Assembly: GCF_033304615.1 (NCBI RefSeq)
Contig: NZ_CP129118.1
Coordinates: 2,910,001-2,974,000, forward strand
Length of the DNA stretch: 64,000 nucleotides
Reading direction: 5' to 3'
From: Sporosarcina oncorhynchi
GTDB taxonomy: Bacteria > Bacillota > Bacilli > Bacillales_A > Planococcaceae
In this document: positions 17,317 to 26,732 of the stretch, piece by piece
Position numbering within the stretch: the first letter of the stretch is position 1
How the letters are laid out: the number at the start of each line of letters is the position of its first letter
Translations under genes and position numbers: made by a program
The notes under the pieces: model-generated
Database searches by the model: none
Seen by the model: only the letters and a program-made list of their open reading frames with translations
What the model was told of the DNA's origin: nothing

Positions 17317-18408
17317 TCATTCCACCAATTCCATAGCCTCAAGATGTGCCATCACATCATCAAAACTGATTGTCGGATTTTCCAAGATAACACTATAGAC
17401 TACACCGTTTTCAACCCAATTCAACAAACGGAAGTTGCCGCTTTCCATTTTCGTTCCTTTTTGCCCGCGGATTGTCATTTGCTCTTCCTCACCCATTGCG
17501 CCAAAATCTACCGTATTCGATAGCTCTTTAAACACAGAAACTGAAAACAGCGGGATTCCCTCTTCATTGGCATAGTCGAATGAGTATTCGGGCCGCCCTT
17601 CCATTCCTTCCATAACCGTTAGGCTAGAAAGTTTCATCTTATCTTTTTCAGCGACCATATAGAATGTGCCGAGGGTTGCTTTCACATCTTCGATCGTCGC
17701 TTCTTTTGGCGCCATGCTTTCTTTGTCAAATGTCTCTACTTCTGCACCTTCAGGAATCTCAAGTGTAAAAATACCTTCTTTAAATACCGGATCATACTCA
17801 ATCTTTGTGAATTCCTGCGTCATAACGAGCTTAGTACTTTTTGAAATAGATTTAAGTACCATCCATGTTTCTTTATCCACCCATATTTCCTGATCGCCAA
17901 TTAAGGTATTCCCTTTTTTAGCTTTCGCGCTAATATGGAACGTATCTCTGCCGGCAATTTTCTCGCTGCCTAGCGTCGACAAATCATGTGACTCTTTGAC
18001 GAGTTCGAGCAATTGTTTTGCTTGTTGTTGTGGTGTCTGCTGGCTGATCAGTTGCATATCCTCTTCGGTCATCGCCATAATTGTTGCGGTATTGCTCGCT
18101 TTGTCATACATCGTCATGTTTATCCCGTCATTGACCGCGATTGTTTCTTCCGTGCCATCTGCAGACGCCATTTCGATTCGGCGTTTTCCATCTTTCGCTA
18201 CCCATTGCTTCGCATAGAAATCACCTTCGTCGTCATTCGTCTTCATCGTAAATTCTCCATAGAAGTCTATTTGTTCATCTGCACCTTTTAGTGCCGCGTT
18301 TACAACTTCTTGTGGTGAAAACTTATTGTCCTCTGTATTACAAGCTGCTAAACCGACTGCGAAAACGAGTAGAAAGCTAATTGCTAGTAGTGGTTTTATC
18401 CATTTCAT
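17317..18408 (-). CDS. LolA-fold sensory/outer-surface lipoprotein
   Basis: 363 residues. The signal ends FAVGLAACNT (lipobox). The body shows repeated beta strands typical of the LolA-like/DUF4367 group: YGEFTMKTNDDEGDFYAKQW, DTFHISAKAKKGNTLIGDQE, IWVDKETWMVLKS and GIFTLEIPEGAEV. In Bacillales such lipoproteins are often encoded with two-component systems and thought to monitor the envelope. Here the start codon lies 32 bases inside the end of the histidine kinase gene, behind AAAGGGGAAG, so the three genes form one operon. Its ligand is unknown. Confidence 0.72.
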   Translation of the reverse strand: MKWIKPLLAISFLLVFAVGLAACNTEDNKFSPQEVVNAALKGADEQIDFYGEFTMKTNDDEGDFYAKQWVAKDGKRRIEMASADGTEETIAVNDGINMTMYDKASNTATIMAMTEEDMQLISQQTPQQQAKQLLELVKESHDLSTLGSEKIAGRDTFHISAKAKKGNTLIGDQEIWVDKETWMVLKSISKSTKLVMTQEFTKIEYDPVFKEGIFTLEIPEGAEVETFDKESMAPKEATIEDVKATLGTFYMVAEKDKMKLSSLTVMEGMEGRPEYSFDYANEEGIPLFSVSVFKELSNTVDFGAMGEEEQMTIRGQKGTKMESGNFRLLNWVENGVVYSVILENPTISFDDVMAHLEAMELVE

Positions 18409-19861
18409 CGTGTTCTTCCCCTTTCATTCTTGGCAACCAACATATGACCGCTGTTCCGATGTCCGGAACCGATACCATCTGCACGTCGCCTCCGTGCTTC
18501 TCCATAATTTGTTTCGTAATACTTAATCCGAGGCCTGTTCCCCGCTCGCCCGCTTTCGTTCGCGCGGGATCCGCTTGGAACAACGGGTCAAACACTTTCG
18601 CGATTTCCGCCTCAGAAAGACCGAGCCCTTCATTTTGGACAATCAAATACATTCCGTCTTCCCGCTTGAGTGCTTCTGCCACGAAAGGAAAGCTCCATTC
18701 CGGTGTCTGCCCTACATCTACGGCAGCTAACCCGATTGCACCACCTGGATTCGTATGCGTAATTGCATTTGCCATCAGATTATCGACCACACGCATCAGT
18801 TGTTTATCATTGACCGCAAACTCCCCGGTTACATCGCTAACTACACGAAGCTTGATTCGTTTCTTTTCACAAAGCATGTCATATCCGGACACGAGCATAT
18901 CGAAAAACTCTCCACCGTCCACTTTTACGTACTCCATCTCATAACTACTCGATTGCAGTAATGTGTACATGAGTAAGTCATCTAGCATCTGCCGCATATA
19001 ACCAGACTTCGAAATGATGACATTGCGATATTCTGCTTGCTCACCATCCGAAAGTTTCCCCGTCTGCAATGCTTCTGCATATGCGCGGATGGAGGTGAGC
19101 GGTGTTTTCAAATCATGCGATATACTCGCGATCATCGTTTCTTTTTTCTGTTGTTCATCCGATAATTTGCGGTTCGCTTCCGTCAATTCCTTCCGCATAC
19201 TGTCAAAGCTTTTCGTCAACTCTCCGATTTCATCATGACGTTCCGTTAATGGGAAGACTGCCTCCCCTTTCGCGAATGAATCCATCTGTCCCATAAGCTG
19301 ACGAAGCGGCCTGTTCAATTTTCGGTTGACGAGAATTGCTACACCGGTGAACAGCGCAAGGAAGAAGACTATAAAAATTCCTCCAACGAACCATGTCCGC
19401 TGTCCAACACCTGCCACCCATTCATCCCGCAGTAACTGAACCTCGTACACACCGACGAACGTATTACCGGCAAAAACAGGCTCCTTGTAAGTGTAAGCAC
19501 CGAATTTCTGCTGTAATTCATAAAACCCTTCATACAATTGTTCTTTCCTGACGAATGACAACAGGGTATACCTCATTGGGTTTGATGTATATACGACGAA
19601 GCCTATATCCGTATATAACGTCACGGACAAGCGATCGCTTTCGAGTTGGTTGACCTTCGTCATATCAGCATTCACCTCGTACAGTGAAGGGTCATTCAAA
19701 ACTGTTTGCAAAGCGTTTAACTCTGTCCAATTTTCCATGTATTCAGCGATATTGCGATCCTGATGATAGGCATTAATCCACGCGAACAGCCCGTAAGCCG
19801 CCCCGAGTGGCAACAGCATGACAAGTAAATAGGAGACCAATAGCCATGTTTTAATCTTCAT
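18377..19861 (-). CDS. sensor histidine kinase
   Basis: 494 residues. A first membrane helix (about 6-28), an extracellular domain of about 125 residues, a second helix (about 157-180) and a HAMP linker precede the kinase core. The H box is ASISHDLKTPLTSIRAYAEA (phospho-His near residue 250), the N box DNLMANAITHTNPGG, then NEGLGLSEAEIAKVFDPLFQ and the G2 box GERGTGLGLSITKQI. All catalytic motifs are intact. The ATG overlaps the stop of the response regulator (ATGA). The stimulus is unknown; the following lipoprotein suggests an envelope signal. Confidence 0.93.
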   Translation of the reverse strand: MKIKTWLLVSYLLVMLLPLGAAYGLFAWINAYHQDRNIAEYMENWTELNALQTVLNDPSLYEVNADMTKVNQLESDRLSVTLYTDIGFVVYTSNPMRYTLLSFVRKEQLYEGFYELQQKFGAYTYKEPVFAGNTFVGVYEVQLLRDEWVAGVGQRTWFVGGIFIVFFLALFTGVAILVNRKLNRPLRQLMGQMDSFAKGEAVFPLTERHDEIGELTKSFDSMRKELTEANRKLSDEQQKKETMIASISHDLKTPLTSIRAYAEALQTGKLSDGEQAEYRNVIISKSGYMRQMLDDLLMYTLLQSSSYEMEYVKVDGGEFFDMLVSGYDMLCEKKRIKLRVVSDVTGEFAVNDKQLMRVVDNLMANAITHTNPGGAIGLAAVDVGQTPEWSFPFVAEALKREDGMYLIVQNEGLGLSEAEIAKVFDPLFQADPARTKAGERGTGLGLSITKQIMEKHGGDVQMVSVPDIGTAVICWLPRMKGEEHDEMDKTTTSN

Positions 19862-20559
19862 AGTAACTCACCGATGAAACGATACCCTTTGCCCCATACC
19901 GTCTGGATGAATCTTGGTGTTTTGACAGGATCCTTCAGTTTTTCACGAAGTTCCTTAATATGCACCGCTACTGTTGGTGCATCACCGAGTTCAGGCTGTT
20001 GCCAAACATGCTGGTACAGCTCTCCTTTTGAAAAGATGCGTTCAGGATTTTGTGCGAGTAGTTTCAGCAGTTCGAACTCTTTTCGTGTGAGCGTGATTTC
20101 CTCTTTTTTCATAAACACACGCTCCGTTTGCCAATCAATTGCTAATCCGTTCGAATAATCCGCTTGCTGTGTCTCCTCTTCTTGACCGCTATAGCGTCGC
20201 CATCTGCGCAATTGTGAAGAAACACGTGCTTTCAATTCTGCCAGACTAAACGGTTTTGCCAAATAGTCATCCGCGCCGATGCCGAGACCTTCCACTTTGT
20301 CCGCATCCTCTTTCCGTGCACTAATCATAATAATCGGCACATCACTTTTCCAACGGATATTTTGACAAAGTGTTATGCCATCCATTTCGGGCAACATCCA
20401 ATCGACGAGTACGAGATCATAATCGCCTTGCTGAAAATCCTCCCATCCTTCCAGTCCCGTCGTCGCCCATGTCACGCAGTATCCTTCCTGCCGCAACGTA
20501 TCTTGAATGACGCGCGCAATTTCCACATCATCTTCCACGAGCAATAGCTGTTCACCCAT
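19858..20559 (-). CDS. OmpR-family response regulator
   Basis: 233 residues. The receiver domain has the acidic pair ED-D near residues 9-11, phospho-acceptor D53 in LVLVDWMLPEMDG, and the conserved Lys in YLAKPFS. The C-terminal winged-helix DNA-binding domain shows LTRKEFELLKLLAQNPERIF, then VAVHIKELREKL and FIQTVWGKGYRFIG. The start at 20559 (second ATG) is seven bases from AGGAGG, while the first ATG abuts it. It is the first gene of the regulator-kinase-lipoprotein operon. Confidence 0.94.
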   Translation of the reverse strand: MGEQLLLVEDDVEIARVIQDTLRQEGYCVTWATTGLEGWEDFQQGDYDLVLVDWMLPEMDGITLCQNIRWKSDVPIIMISARKEDADKVEGLGIGADDYLAKPFSLAELKARVSSQLRRWRRYSGQEEETQQADYSNGLAIDWQTERVFMKKEEITLTRKEFELLKLLAQNPERIFSKGELYQHVWQQPELGDAPTVAVHIKELREKLKDPVKTPRFIQTVWGKGYRFIGELL

Positions 20560-20654
20560 CGTCATACCTCCTGACTCTAATCTATCATCGATTTTTCTCT
20601 AATCTCATAACTTTATAAAAGCTTTATAGTTCATCCTACCATTGTTATTGTGAA

Positions 20655-20697
20655 TAAAAAACGACCCACGAAACCTGTAGGCGGCTCGCGGATCGTT
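20655..20697 (-). terminator. terminator below the exonuclease gene
   Basis: On the minus strand AACGATCCGCGA pairs with TCGTGGGTCGTT (two G-U pairs) and runs into TTTTTT. It lies about 50 bases after the exonuclease stop. Confidence 0.75.
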
Positions 20698-20743
20698 GTA
20701 TTCTATCTACCAATAGTCAAATGGACGTACTCTTTCAGCCATG

Positions 20744-21319
20744 TTACATACGGGATTTCGCCGGCTTCTTCATCGGATTCTTACTCATCAGATAAGAAAG
20801 ATACGTACCATCCACTCCCAAATCAGGATGCGAATGATTTAAAAGCTTAGCCAAATTAATGGAATCATCCAGTGCCCGGTGTGCGTTCTCGACATCAATA
20901 CGATGTGCTCTCAACAATTGCTGCAACTTGCCATTTTCAAATCCATAATTCTTCCATTTTATCTGACGGACGGAACAATACCAATCCATGTCGAGCGTAT
21001 CAGGCATGAGCCGGCTGACAAATCCCCTGTCGAATGCAGCATTATGGGCAACGATGCCATCTGCTTGTTCAAGAATCCCATAAACTTTATCCAGGTCCAG
21101 CGTTTTCCCACGGACCATCTGATCGTTGATGCCCGTCAAGTTTGTAATCATTGGAGGAATCGTGAAAAACGGTTCTTGGAATTCACAATACTCATCCGCG
21201 ACTCTGACAATCTTGTTGTCTTTCATCTCCCCTAGCATGACGCCAAGTTCAATCACTTCACTCATTTCCGCACTCATCCCGTTCGTTTCCACATCTATGA
21301 AAGCGATCTTATTGCTCAT
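20744..21319 (-). CDS. DnaQ-like (DEDDh) 3'-5' exonuclease
   Basis: 191 residues, a single RNase-H-fold exonuclease domain. Exo I: FIDVETNG (D9, E11). Exo II: VAHNAAFDRGFV. Exo III: NAHRALDDSINLAKLL (His and Asp). All metal-binding residues are present, so it is probably active on single-stranded DNA or RNA ends. It lacks polymerase or helicase parts, so it is a stand-alone exonuclease, not PolC or DinG. ATG at 21319 follows AAAGGGG. Flanked by its own terminator; monocistronic. Confidence 0.88.
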   Translation of the reverse strand: MSNKIAFIDVETNGMSAEMSEVIELGVMLGEMKDNKIVRVADEYCEFQEPFFTIPPMITNLTGINDQMVRGKTLDLDKVYGILEQADGIVAHNAAFDRGFVSRLMPDTLDMDWYCSVRQIKWKNYGFENGKLQQLLRAHRIDVENAHRALDDSINLAKLLNHSHPDLGVDGTYLSYLMSKNPMKKPAKSRM

Positions 21320-21430
21320 TAGGGAACCCCTTTCGGTATTGCATTCTTACCCAAGTCTATACATTCTTTTCTTCTATTATATCAGTGTAGGTGTTTGCGT
21401 AATAGCAACTCGATCCATCGCAAAGCGAAT

Positions 21431-21476
21431 AAAAAAGCCAAGTTTCCCAGTGGAATATATACACAGGAAACTCGGC
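21431..21476 (-). terminator. terminator below the YugN-like gene
   Basis: Minus strand GCCGAGTTTCC pairs with GGAAACTTGGC (one G-U) and is followed by TTTTTTATT. Confidence 0.75.
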
Positions 21477-21531
21477 ATCTATCAATTATTATCAGTTGAA
21501 CGTAAATTATAGCCTCAAAACAATTGCATCA

Positions 21532-21963
21532 TTACGTTATATACGGAGCGATGAAAATTCCGCTCTCCGAAAAGCGCGAAACTACTTCCTCTGCGTCTTC
21601 CACCCATTTTTCACTGTACGGAATCGGTGCATCGGGATCATCGGGTGTCTGAAACTGGTCCAGTCCGACAGTTGCGAGTACGGGACTCCCTTCGTCATCC
21701 AGCCCGATATTCATGACGTGGTTGATGATGAACGGTGTACCGAACTCGATCATCGCACTGTCTTCGTCAAGCATGCCGTCCACTACGACAAACGGCATCC
21801 GCAAGTACATCTTGTCCTCATCTTCCGCCTTCAGCACCATATCAAAATGCCCCTGATTGAAATCCCAGCCACCACCGAGTTGTAGACCATGTTCTCCTAA
21901 TATCTCACGGCAATCTCCGTATAATGCTTTCTTTCCTGGCATTGTTGTTTTTATTTCAATCAT
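21532..21963 (-). CDS. YugN-like family protein
   Basis: 143 residues. The segments GGGWDFNQGHFDMVLKAEDE, YLRMPFVVVDGMLDEDSAMI and FGTPFIINHVMNIGLDDEGS fit the YugN-like family of small cytoplasmic Bacillales proteins; function unknown. No signal or membrane segment. The ATG at 21963 follows AAAAGAGGTTTTTAC. It stands about 90 bases behind the VWA gene in the same direction and could share its transcript, though it has its own terminator. Confidence 0.65.
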   Translation of the reverse strand: MIEIKTTMPGKKALYGDCREILGEHGLQLGGGWDFNQGHFDMVLKAEDEDKMYLRMPFVVVDGMLDEDSAMIEFGTPFIINHVMNIGLDDEGSPVLATVGLDQFQTPDDPDAPIPYSEKWVEDAEEVVSRFSESGIFIAPYIT

Positions 21964-22056
21964 GTAAAAACCTCTTTTCTATCTATTTTGATAAATACTA
22001 GTTTCTCATAATTACCCTGTCTGCCAGTTTGACAAACGGTATCCTGCATATGCATC

Positions 22057-23490
22057 TTAAATTTCGAATGCCGTATAGCTGCCCTCTTCATCAAAGTCGG
22101 TGACATGGAAGGTACGATCTGAAAACGGTGATACAGCATCCGGATCCTTACCCATGACAAGTGACAGGACCTGGAACTCCTTTTCCTTCTTGCGTTCATT
22201 GAAACGATCCGCAAACGCTTCACTAATTGTCTCTTCCCCGTCTGTCACGAAAATCACATCGCCTTTTTTGAATGCGCTATCCGCAAGCACCTGTAACGCC
22301 TCTTCCAGTGCAACCGTAAAATCGGTGCCGCCACCTGCATACGTCTTTGCCATACGCGCCAATTCTCCCGCAGTCATCCGCCCCTTACTGTATGTAAAAC
22401 GCTGGACGGCGGTGGAGAATAATATTACGCTTACATCCCGGCCCTGTTGGCGTGCAATCGACAGGAGCGCGAGAATAAAACCTTTTGCCTGGTTATCCAG
22501 TTCGCTCATGCTACCCGACTGATCGAGGCAAAAAACGATCGGCCCTTTTCCGGAATCAGCCCGTTTCTTCTGGTCATACTGCATCGTTTCTCCTTCCGCA
22601 AACTTCCGGAGAAACTCCAGTTTCGCAACCGAATGCGTATACAAGCCGAGTTCAGCAGGAAGCAACCGTTCCAGATCGCTTCCGCGCATGACTCCCCTGC
22701 GTTCGGGCGCATCGATATACTCTTTGCGCTTTTTCCGGTGGGCGATTTCCTTGAACCGACCCGCCCATTCCGCGATTGTTTTCATTTGCTGATCGGCGGC
22801 AAGCTTATCCGCAAGTGCCAGTTTTTCACGTAAAGGTACTTTGCGCATATCGGCTTCACCTTTGCCTGTGCTCGTTCCGCCCATGAGTGAAATAAGCCCT
22901 TCTTTCATATGGATCGTCTCGTCCATCGCTTCATCCATCATGTTCGCAAAACGTTCCCGGTTCGTATCGAATGCCATGTCCAGCTTGTCATCCAGCTCAG
23001 CCGCAGCTTCATTCAACTCTTCCGTCGCTTCCCGTTCCACCGTCTCTTCGATGTCGTCCATCGCCCATTCGTCCTGAAGGTTCCGGACCGTTTCCAGCTG
23101 CTGTTCCAGCTCCGCATCGCCTTCCTGAATTTCCATTAGCCATCCGTTCAACTTGTCGCCGATGATCGATGTACAGATCGCGGAAGTGAGATCGTCGAGC
23201 TTCGTATACGCACGGTACCGGTCAAACTGTTCCTGCTGCATCAATTCACGGAGGAATGTACGGTTCAACTCAAGCGATGCCGGAACGTCTGAACGGCGGA
23301 CAACAGGTTTCATCTTATACAATGAAGCCCATATGTCCCGCAGCAATGATTCGATTGCCGGAAATCCACTCTCTTCGCGGACCCGCTGCAGCTCTTCCGA
23401 TAGCTGGAAGATTTCCTGGAACCGTCTGATATCGAATGCATCAACATTTAGCACTGATCGTTCGTCACGGATGATTGTACTTCTTCGCAT
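22057..23490 (-). CDS. VWA-domain protein partnered with MoxR ATPase
   Basis: 477 residues. The N-terminal two thirds is helical and charged; the C-terminal VWA domain begins near GPIVFCLDQSGSMSELDNQA. The metal site is complete: DQSGS (MIDAS), the Thr in GGGTDFTVALEEAL, and Asp in VIFVTDGEE. The layout matches ViaA/CoxE-type partners of MoxR ATPases, which work together as a chaperone-like complex. It follows the ATPase gene with 12 bases between them and GGGGGATAGCG as the ribosome site, so the two are co-expressed. The client is unknown. Confidence 0.85.
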   Translation of the reverse strand: MRRSTIIRDERSVLNVDAFDIRRFQEIFQLSEELQRVREESGFPAIESLLRDIWASLYKMKPVVRRSDVPASLELNRTFLRELMQQEQFDRYRAYTKLDDLTSAICTSIIGDKLNGWLMEIQEGDAELEQQLETVRNLQDEWAMDDIEETVEREATEELNEAAAELDDKLDMAFDTNRERFANMMDEAMDETIHMKEGLISLMGGTSTGKGEADMRKVPLREKLALADKLAADQQMKTIAEWAGRFKEIAHRKKRKEYIDAPERRGVMRGSDLERLLPAELGLYTHSVAKLEFLRKFAEGETMQYDQKKRADSGKGPIVFCLDQSGSMSELDNQAKGFILALLSIARQQGRDVSVILFSTAVQRFTYSKGRMTAGELARMAKTYAGGGTDFTVALEEALQVLADSAFKKGDVIFVTDGEETISEAFADRFNERKKEKEFQVLSLVMGKDPDAVSPFSDRTFHVTDFDEEGSYTAFEI

Positions 23491-23502
23491 CGCTATCCCC
23501 CC

Positions 23503-24693
23503 TTACATCCGGAAATGGATTCCGCCGGACTCTTCTTCCGTACTGTCTGCACCCGGTTCCGCCTGCATGCCCGGGTACTCCGCTTCCAGCCGGCTATTCT
23601 CGATTTCTTTATATAAGGAAGTGACCCGGTTAGTTAGTCCTACAATTTCCGTCGTATTTTCAGACTCCTCATCTTTCAACACATCAAGCTCAGACATAAG
23701 CTCTTTCAGTTTCTTCATCGCTTCCATGCCCGCTTCCGTCGACTGGTCACGGACGGCCATATCATACACTTCCTCTGCTTCCCGCTCGATGCCTGCAAGC
23801 GACCTGTCCGCAGAACCTCCCGTATAGCGGCGGATGACGTGACACACGGTCTCCTTCTGATCGAGCGTCTCCCAAAGGGCATTCTCAAGCAGCGACAGAT
23901 CGCTTAGCTCCACAGTTTGACGCTGATGGATGAATGCTTTTGCCTTCAATACACCAATGGATTGTTTAAACCGCCTGTCTGACGGCCGGATGCCTTCATC
24001 GAACAATTCTCTTCGGATGACAGAGAGCGCTTCGTAGATTTCATCCGGTACAACAACCTGCTCCACTATTGCGTGCAGTTCCTTCAGTTCATCCAAATGC
24101 ATCGATGGCATCTCACCCGGATTGCTCTCTTCCTTCATCATGGCGAGGAAATTCCCTTCATCCCCGATATAATCGATTTCATACCGCAGCAGGAATCTAT
24201 CGAACAACGCTTCCAATCCTTCCCCGTCTTCCGGATACTCATTGGAAGCACCGATGACGGACAGCAAAGGTGCTTCAACAGGGGATCCATCATTATAGAA
24301 GAGCCTTTCATTGATCAACGTCAGTAAACTGTTCAAGATGGCGGAATTCGCCTTGAAGATCTCATCCAGGAAGACGATATCCGCTTCGGGCATTTTCATC
24401 GCCGTATTCCGCTTGTACACCCCTGCTTCCAGATCCTTCAAAGACAACGGTCCGAAAACCTCTTCCGGTGTGCTGAACGGTGTCAGCAGCCACTGGAAAT
24501 ACTTCGTCCCCTGGACAATTTTCGAAATCTCCGTCGACAACGCCGATTTCGCCGTCCCCGCAGGCCCGATCATGAGCATATGCTGTCTCGCCAATAGGGC
24601 AATCAGAATACCCTCCACTTCGTTTTCACGCTCATAGAATTTTGCATTGAGCGCTTGTTTGATCTGTTCCAGCTTTTGCTGATTCGGATTCAT
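23503..24693 (-). CDS. MoxR-family AAA+ ATPase (RavA-like)
   Basis: 396 residues. The AAA core has Walker A GPAGTAKSALS (about residues 45-55), Walker B ADIVFLDEIFKAN, sensor 1 SVIGASNEYPEDGEGLEALF and the arginine-finger region FDRFLLRYEI. A C-terminal lid and a helical extension end in an acidic tail. RavA-type MoxR ATPases remodel proteins with a VWA partner, encoded just downstream here. The open frame can start at GTG 24705; I prefer ATG 24693, 11 bases behind AGAAGGG. Confidence 0.88.
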   Translation of the reverse strand: MNPNQQKLEQIKQALNAKFYERENEVEGILIALLARQHMLMIGPAGTAKSALSTEISKIVQGTKYFQWLLTPFSTPEEVFGPLSLKDLEAGVYKRNTAMKMPEADIVFLDEIFKANSAILNSLLTLINERLFYNDGSPVEAPLLSVIGASNEYPEDGEGLEALFDRFLLRYEIDYIGDEGNFLAMMKEESNPGEMPSMHLDELKELHAIVEQVVVPDEIYEALSVIRRELFDEGIRPSDRRFKQSIGVLKAKAFIHQRQTVELSDLSLLENALWETLDQKETVCHVIRRYTGGSADRSLAGIEREAEEVYDMAVRDQSTEAGMEAMKKLKELMSELDVLKDEESENTTEIVGLTNRVTSLYKEIENSRLEAEYPGMQAEPGADSTEEESGGIHFRM

Positions 24694-24705
24694 ATTGCTG
24701 CACAC

Positions 24706-24955
24706 CCTTCTTTATCGAGTAAAATACTGATGCTGACGGACACAAGGGACCACGCTTGCGTCCAGACATCGTCAAATGTTGTCTGTAAACACCACAGCCT
24801 ATGTCAACCGTTGTCTTTCCGGATGCCGCGCCGTATTTGAGTTAATATCGTCTTTATTCTTAGTACCCACATTTCTCGTCTTCCACTCTCTCAGTGTAAA
24901 TGTTTATCCAAAAAACATTGTACAAGGGTTGTTAATAGTTTTGTTTTTGAACAAC
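24706..24955. other. intergenic region upstream of moxR
   Basis: About 250 bases with no credible gene. It separates the moxR-VWA pair from the DUF4256 gene and should hold the moxR promoter. Confidence 0.4.
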
Positions 24956-24994
24956 CAAAAAAAATCCCTTCCACGTAAATACGGAAGAGATTTG
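24956..24994 (-). terminator. terminator below the DUF4256 gene
   Basis: Minus strand AAATCTCTTCCGT pairs with ACGTGGAAGGGATTT (one mismatch, one bulge) and is followed by a T run (TTTTTTTT). Confidence 0.65.
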
Positions 24995-25023
24995 TTTAGA
25001 GTAATTTCACTTCTACTGATTAA

Positions 25024-25590
25024 TTAAACGCTGAGCAACCCACGAAAACCCCTGGCTGCATAATAAGAATCTGCACCGTTATGATAGACGAATACTGTTG
25101 CATACCGATAATCACAGAACAGCGCGCCGCCCAGTTTGCGAATGTCTGAAGGAGTAGTAATCCAACTCGACGTTTTCTTATCGACAGTCTCGAGTTGCTG
25201 CAGCTTTCGGTATTGTTCTTCATCGAGCAGTTCAATGCCCATTTCTTTTGCCATTCCGATCGCGCTATGTGCAGGTTTGTTTTTCTTACGTGCCTCCAGC
25301 GCCGCCGGATCATAACAGACACTTCTGCGGCCGGTAGGACTTTCCGGTGAACAATCACAGAACATATAAGCTCCTGTTTCCCCATCAACCCCTATTACAT
25401 CCGGTTCCCCGCCTGTCCTTTCCATTTCATGCAGCGACCATACTTTTTCTGGCTGCGCTTCAAGCTTTGATTGGACAGTTGGCCATTCCAGCTCCGGATG
25501 CCGGTGCATATTTGTTTCAAAGCGAGTTTTAAGGATGTTCAGCAATTCTGTCTGTTGCTTTTCGGTTAGTATATTCTCTGTATTCGTCAT
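25024..25590 (-). CDS. DUF4256 family protein
   Basis: 188 residues. Long conserved blocks identify the family: ELLNILKTRFETNMHRHPEL, EMERTGGEPDVIGVDGETG, YMFCDCSPESPTGRRSVCYD, MGIELLDEEQYRKLQQLE, KTSSWITTPSDIRKLGGALF and VYHNGADSYYAARGFRGLL. The function is unknown; the many conserved Cys, His and charged residues suggest an enzyme. The ATG at 25590 is preceded by AGGAGGTCTAACG; the open frame upstream to 25689 is not supported. Divergent from the kinase gene at 25778. Confidence 0.85.
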   Translation of the reverse strand: MTNTENILTEKQQTELLNILKTRFETNMHRHPELEWPTVQSKLEAQPEKVWSLHEMERTGGEPDVIGVDGETGAYMFCDCSPESPTGRRSVCYDPAALEARKKNKPAHSAIGMAKEMGIELLDEEQYRKLQQLETVDKKTSSWITTPSDIRKLGGALFCDYRYATVFVYHNGADSYYAARGFRGLLSV

Positions 25591-25712
25591 CGTTAGACCT
25601 CCTGCTCTTAATGAATTAAGTATACTCCAAATCGTAATGCGCACACATAACAAACTTTTTTCACGCTGCACAATGCCATACAATAACACTGTTCACTTCC
25701 CTAATCACACCC

Positions 25713-25743
25713 TTGCACAGTTACATAAAAACCATGTTATGAT
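25713..25743 (+). promoter_or_regulatory. possible promoter for the pyridoxal kinase gene
   Basis: TTGCAC and TATGAT separated by 19 bases, 35 bases before the start codon. The spacing is slightly long. Confidence 0.35.
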
Positions 25744-25777
25744 GAATGATAATGACTACACAACCATGGAGGCTATT

Positions 25778-26626
25778 ATGAAAAAAGTCGCGGTCATCCA
25801 AGACCTCTCCTCATTCGGCAAGTGCTCGTTGACTGCCGCTATCCCTGTTCTATCCGTCATGGGTGTACAAGCGTCTCCCTTACCGACGGCGATCTTATCT
25901 GCACAAACCGAATTTCCGAGCTATTTTTGTGAGGACCTGACTGACAAAATCCCCGTATTCGAAGCAGAATGGCGCAAGCTTAACGCTTCTTTTGACGGGA
26001 TCCATACGGGCTACATTACGGGTAAAGAGCAGATCACGCATATCCTTCATTTTCTTGATGCATTTTACAAAGAACATACACTGCTGCTTGTCGATCCAGT
26101 CATGGCTGATGTCGGTGGCGCGTATACGAACTTCGATCAGTACTTACTGGCGCAAATGAAAGAACTGATAAAACGAGCCGATATCATTACTCCGAACATT
26201 ACGGAGTTCGGTTTGCTCACCGGTTTAACGCATGATTCCCTCTTGCGCTACACAAACGAAACGGACTACTTACAAGCCATACAAGAAGCCGGTCAACAGT
26301 TGCAAAGCGAAACGGCTGCCCACGTCATTATTACCGGCATTCATTCGCCGGTTGTACAGAATGATGTCCAGTCCATCGGAAATATGTACATAAACGAGGA
26401 AAGCACGATGTATAGTGCCGTACCGTACAATGGAAACAGCTATTCAGGAACCGGAGATTTATTTGCATCGGTCATAATGGGCAGCATGATGCGAGGAGAT
26501 ACAATCCCTGCAGCGATCAAGCTCGCGGAAACATTTCTTGCCACAGCTATCCAAGATACTAGCAAAGCCGGGACTCCACCAGTTGAAGGGGTTAATTTCG
26601 AGACGTATTTGAGAATGTTGTTGTGA
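25778..26626 (+). CDS. pyridoxal/pyridoxamine kinase (PfkB/ribokinase superfamily)
   Basis: 282 residues. This family phosphorylates B6 vitamers with ATP in the salvage pathway. Seen: N-terminal VAVIQDLSSFGKCSLTAAIP, the substrate-binding HTGYITGKEQI, DPVMADVGGAYTNF, TPNITEFGLLTGL, and the anion-hole/catalytic NGNSYSGTGDLFASVIMG (GTGD, catalytic Asp). The opening QDLSSFGKCSL is typical of PdxY/PdxK-type kinases, not ThiD. The ATG at 25778 follows GGAGG; 81 upstream open codons are not used. Followed after about 100 bases by an ATPase gene in the same direction. Confidence 0.85.
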   Translation: MKKVAVIQDLSSFGKCSLTAAIPVLSVMGVQASPLPTAILSAQTEFPSYFCEDLTDKIPVFEAEWRKLNASFDGIHTGYITGKEQITHILHFLDAFYKEHTLLLVDPVMADVGGAYTNFDQYLLAQMKELIKRADIITPNITEFGLLTGLTHDSLLRYTNETDYLQAIQEAGQQLQSETAAHVIITGIHSPVVQNDVQSIGNMYINEESTMYSAVPYNGNSYSGTGDLFASVIMGSMMRGDTIPAAIKLAETFLATAIQDTSKAGTPPVEGVNFETYLRMLL

Positions 26627-26732
26627 AATTAAACACGTGAATTTCCGTAGCTCAACCGAGATTATTTCATGGTTGAGCTACACGTTTCAACAAGCGCAAT
26701 ACACAACGATTTACGAACAGGAGGAGTTCCCT

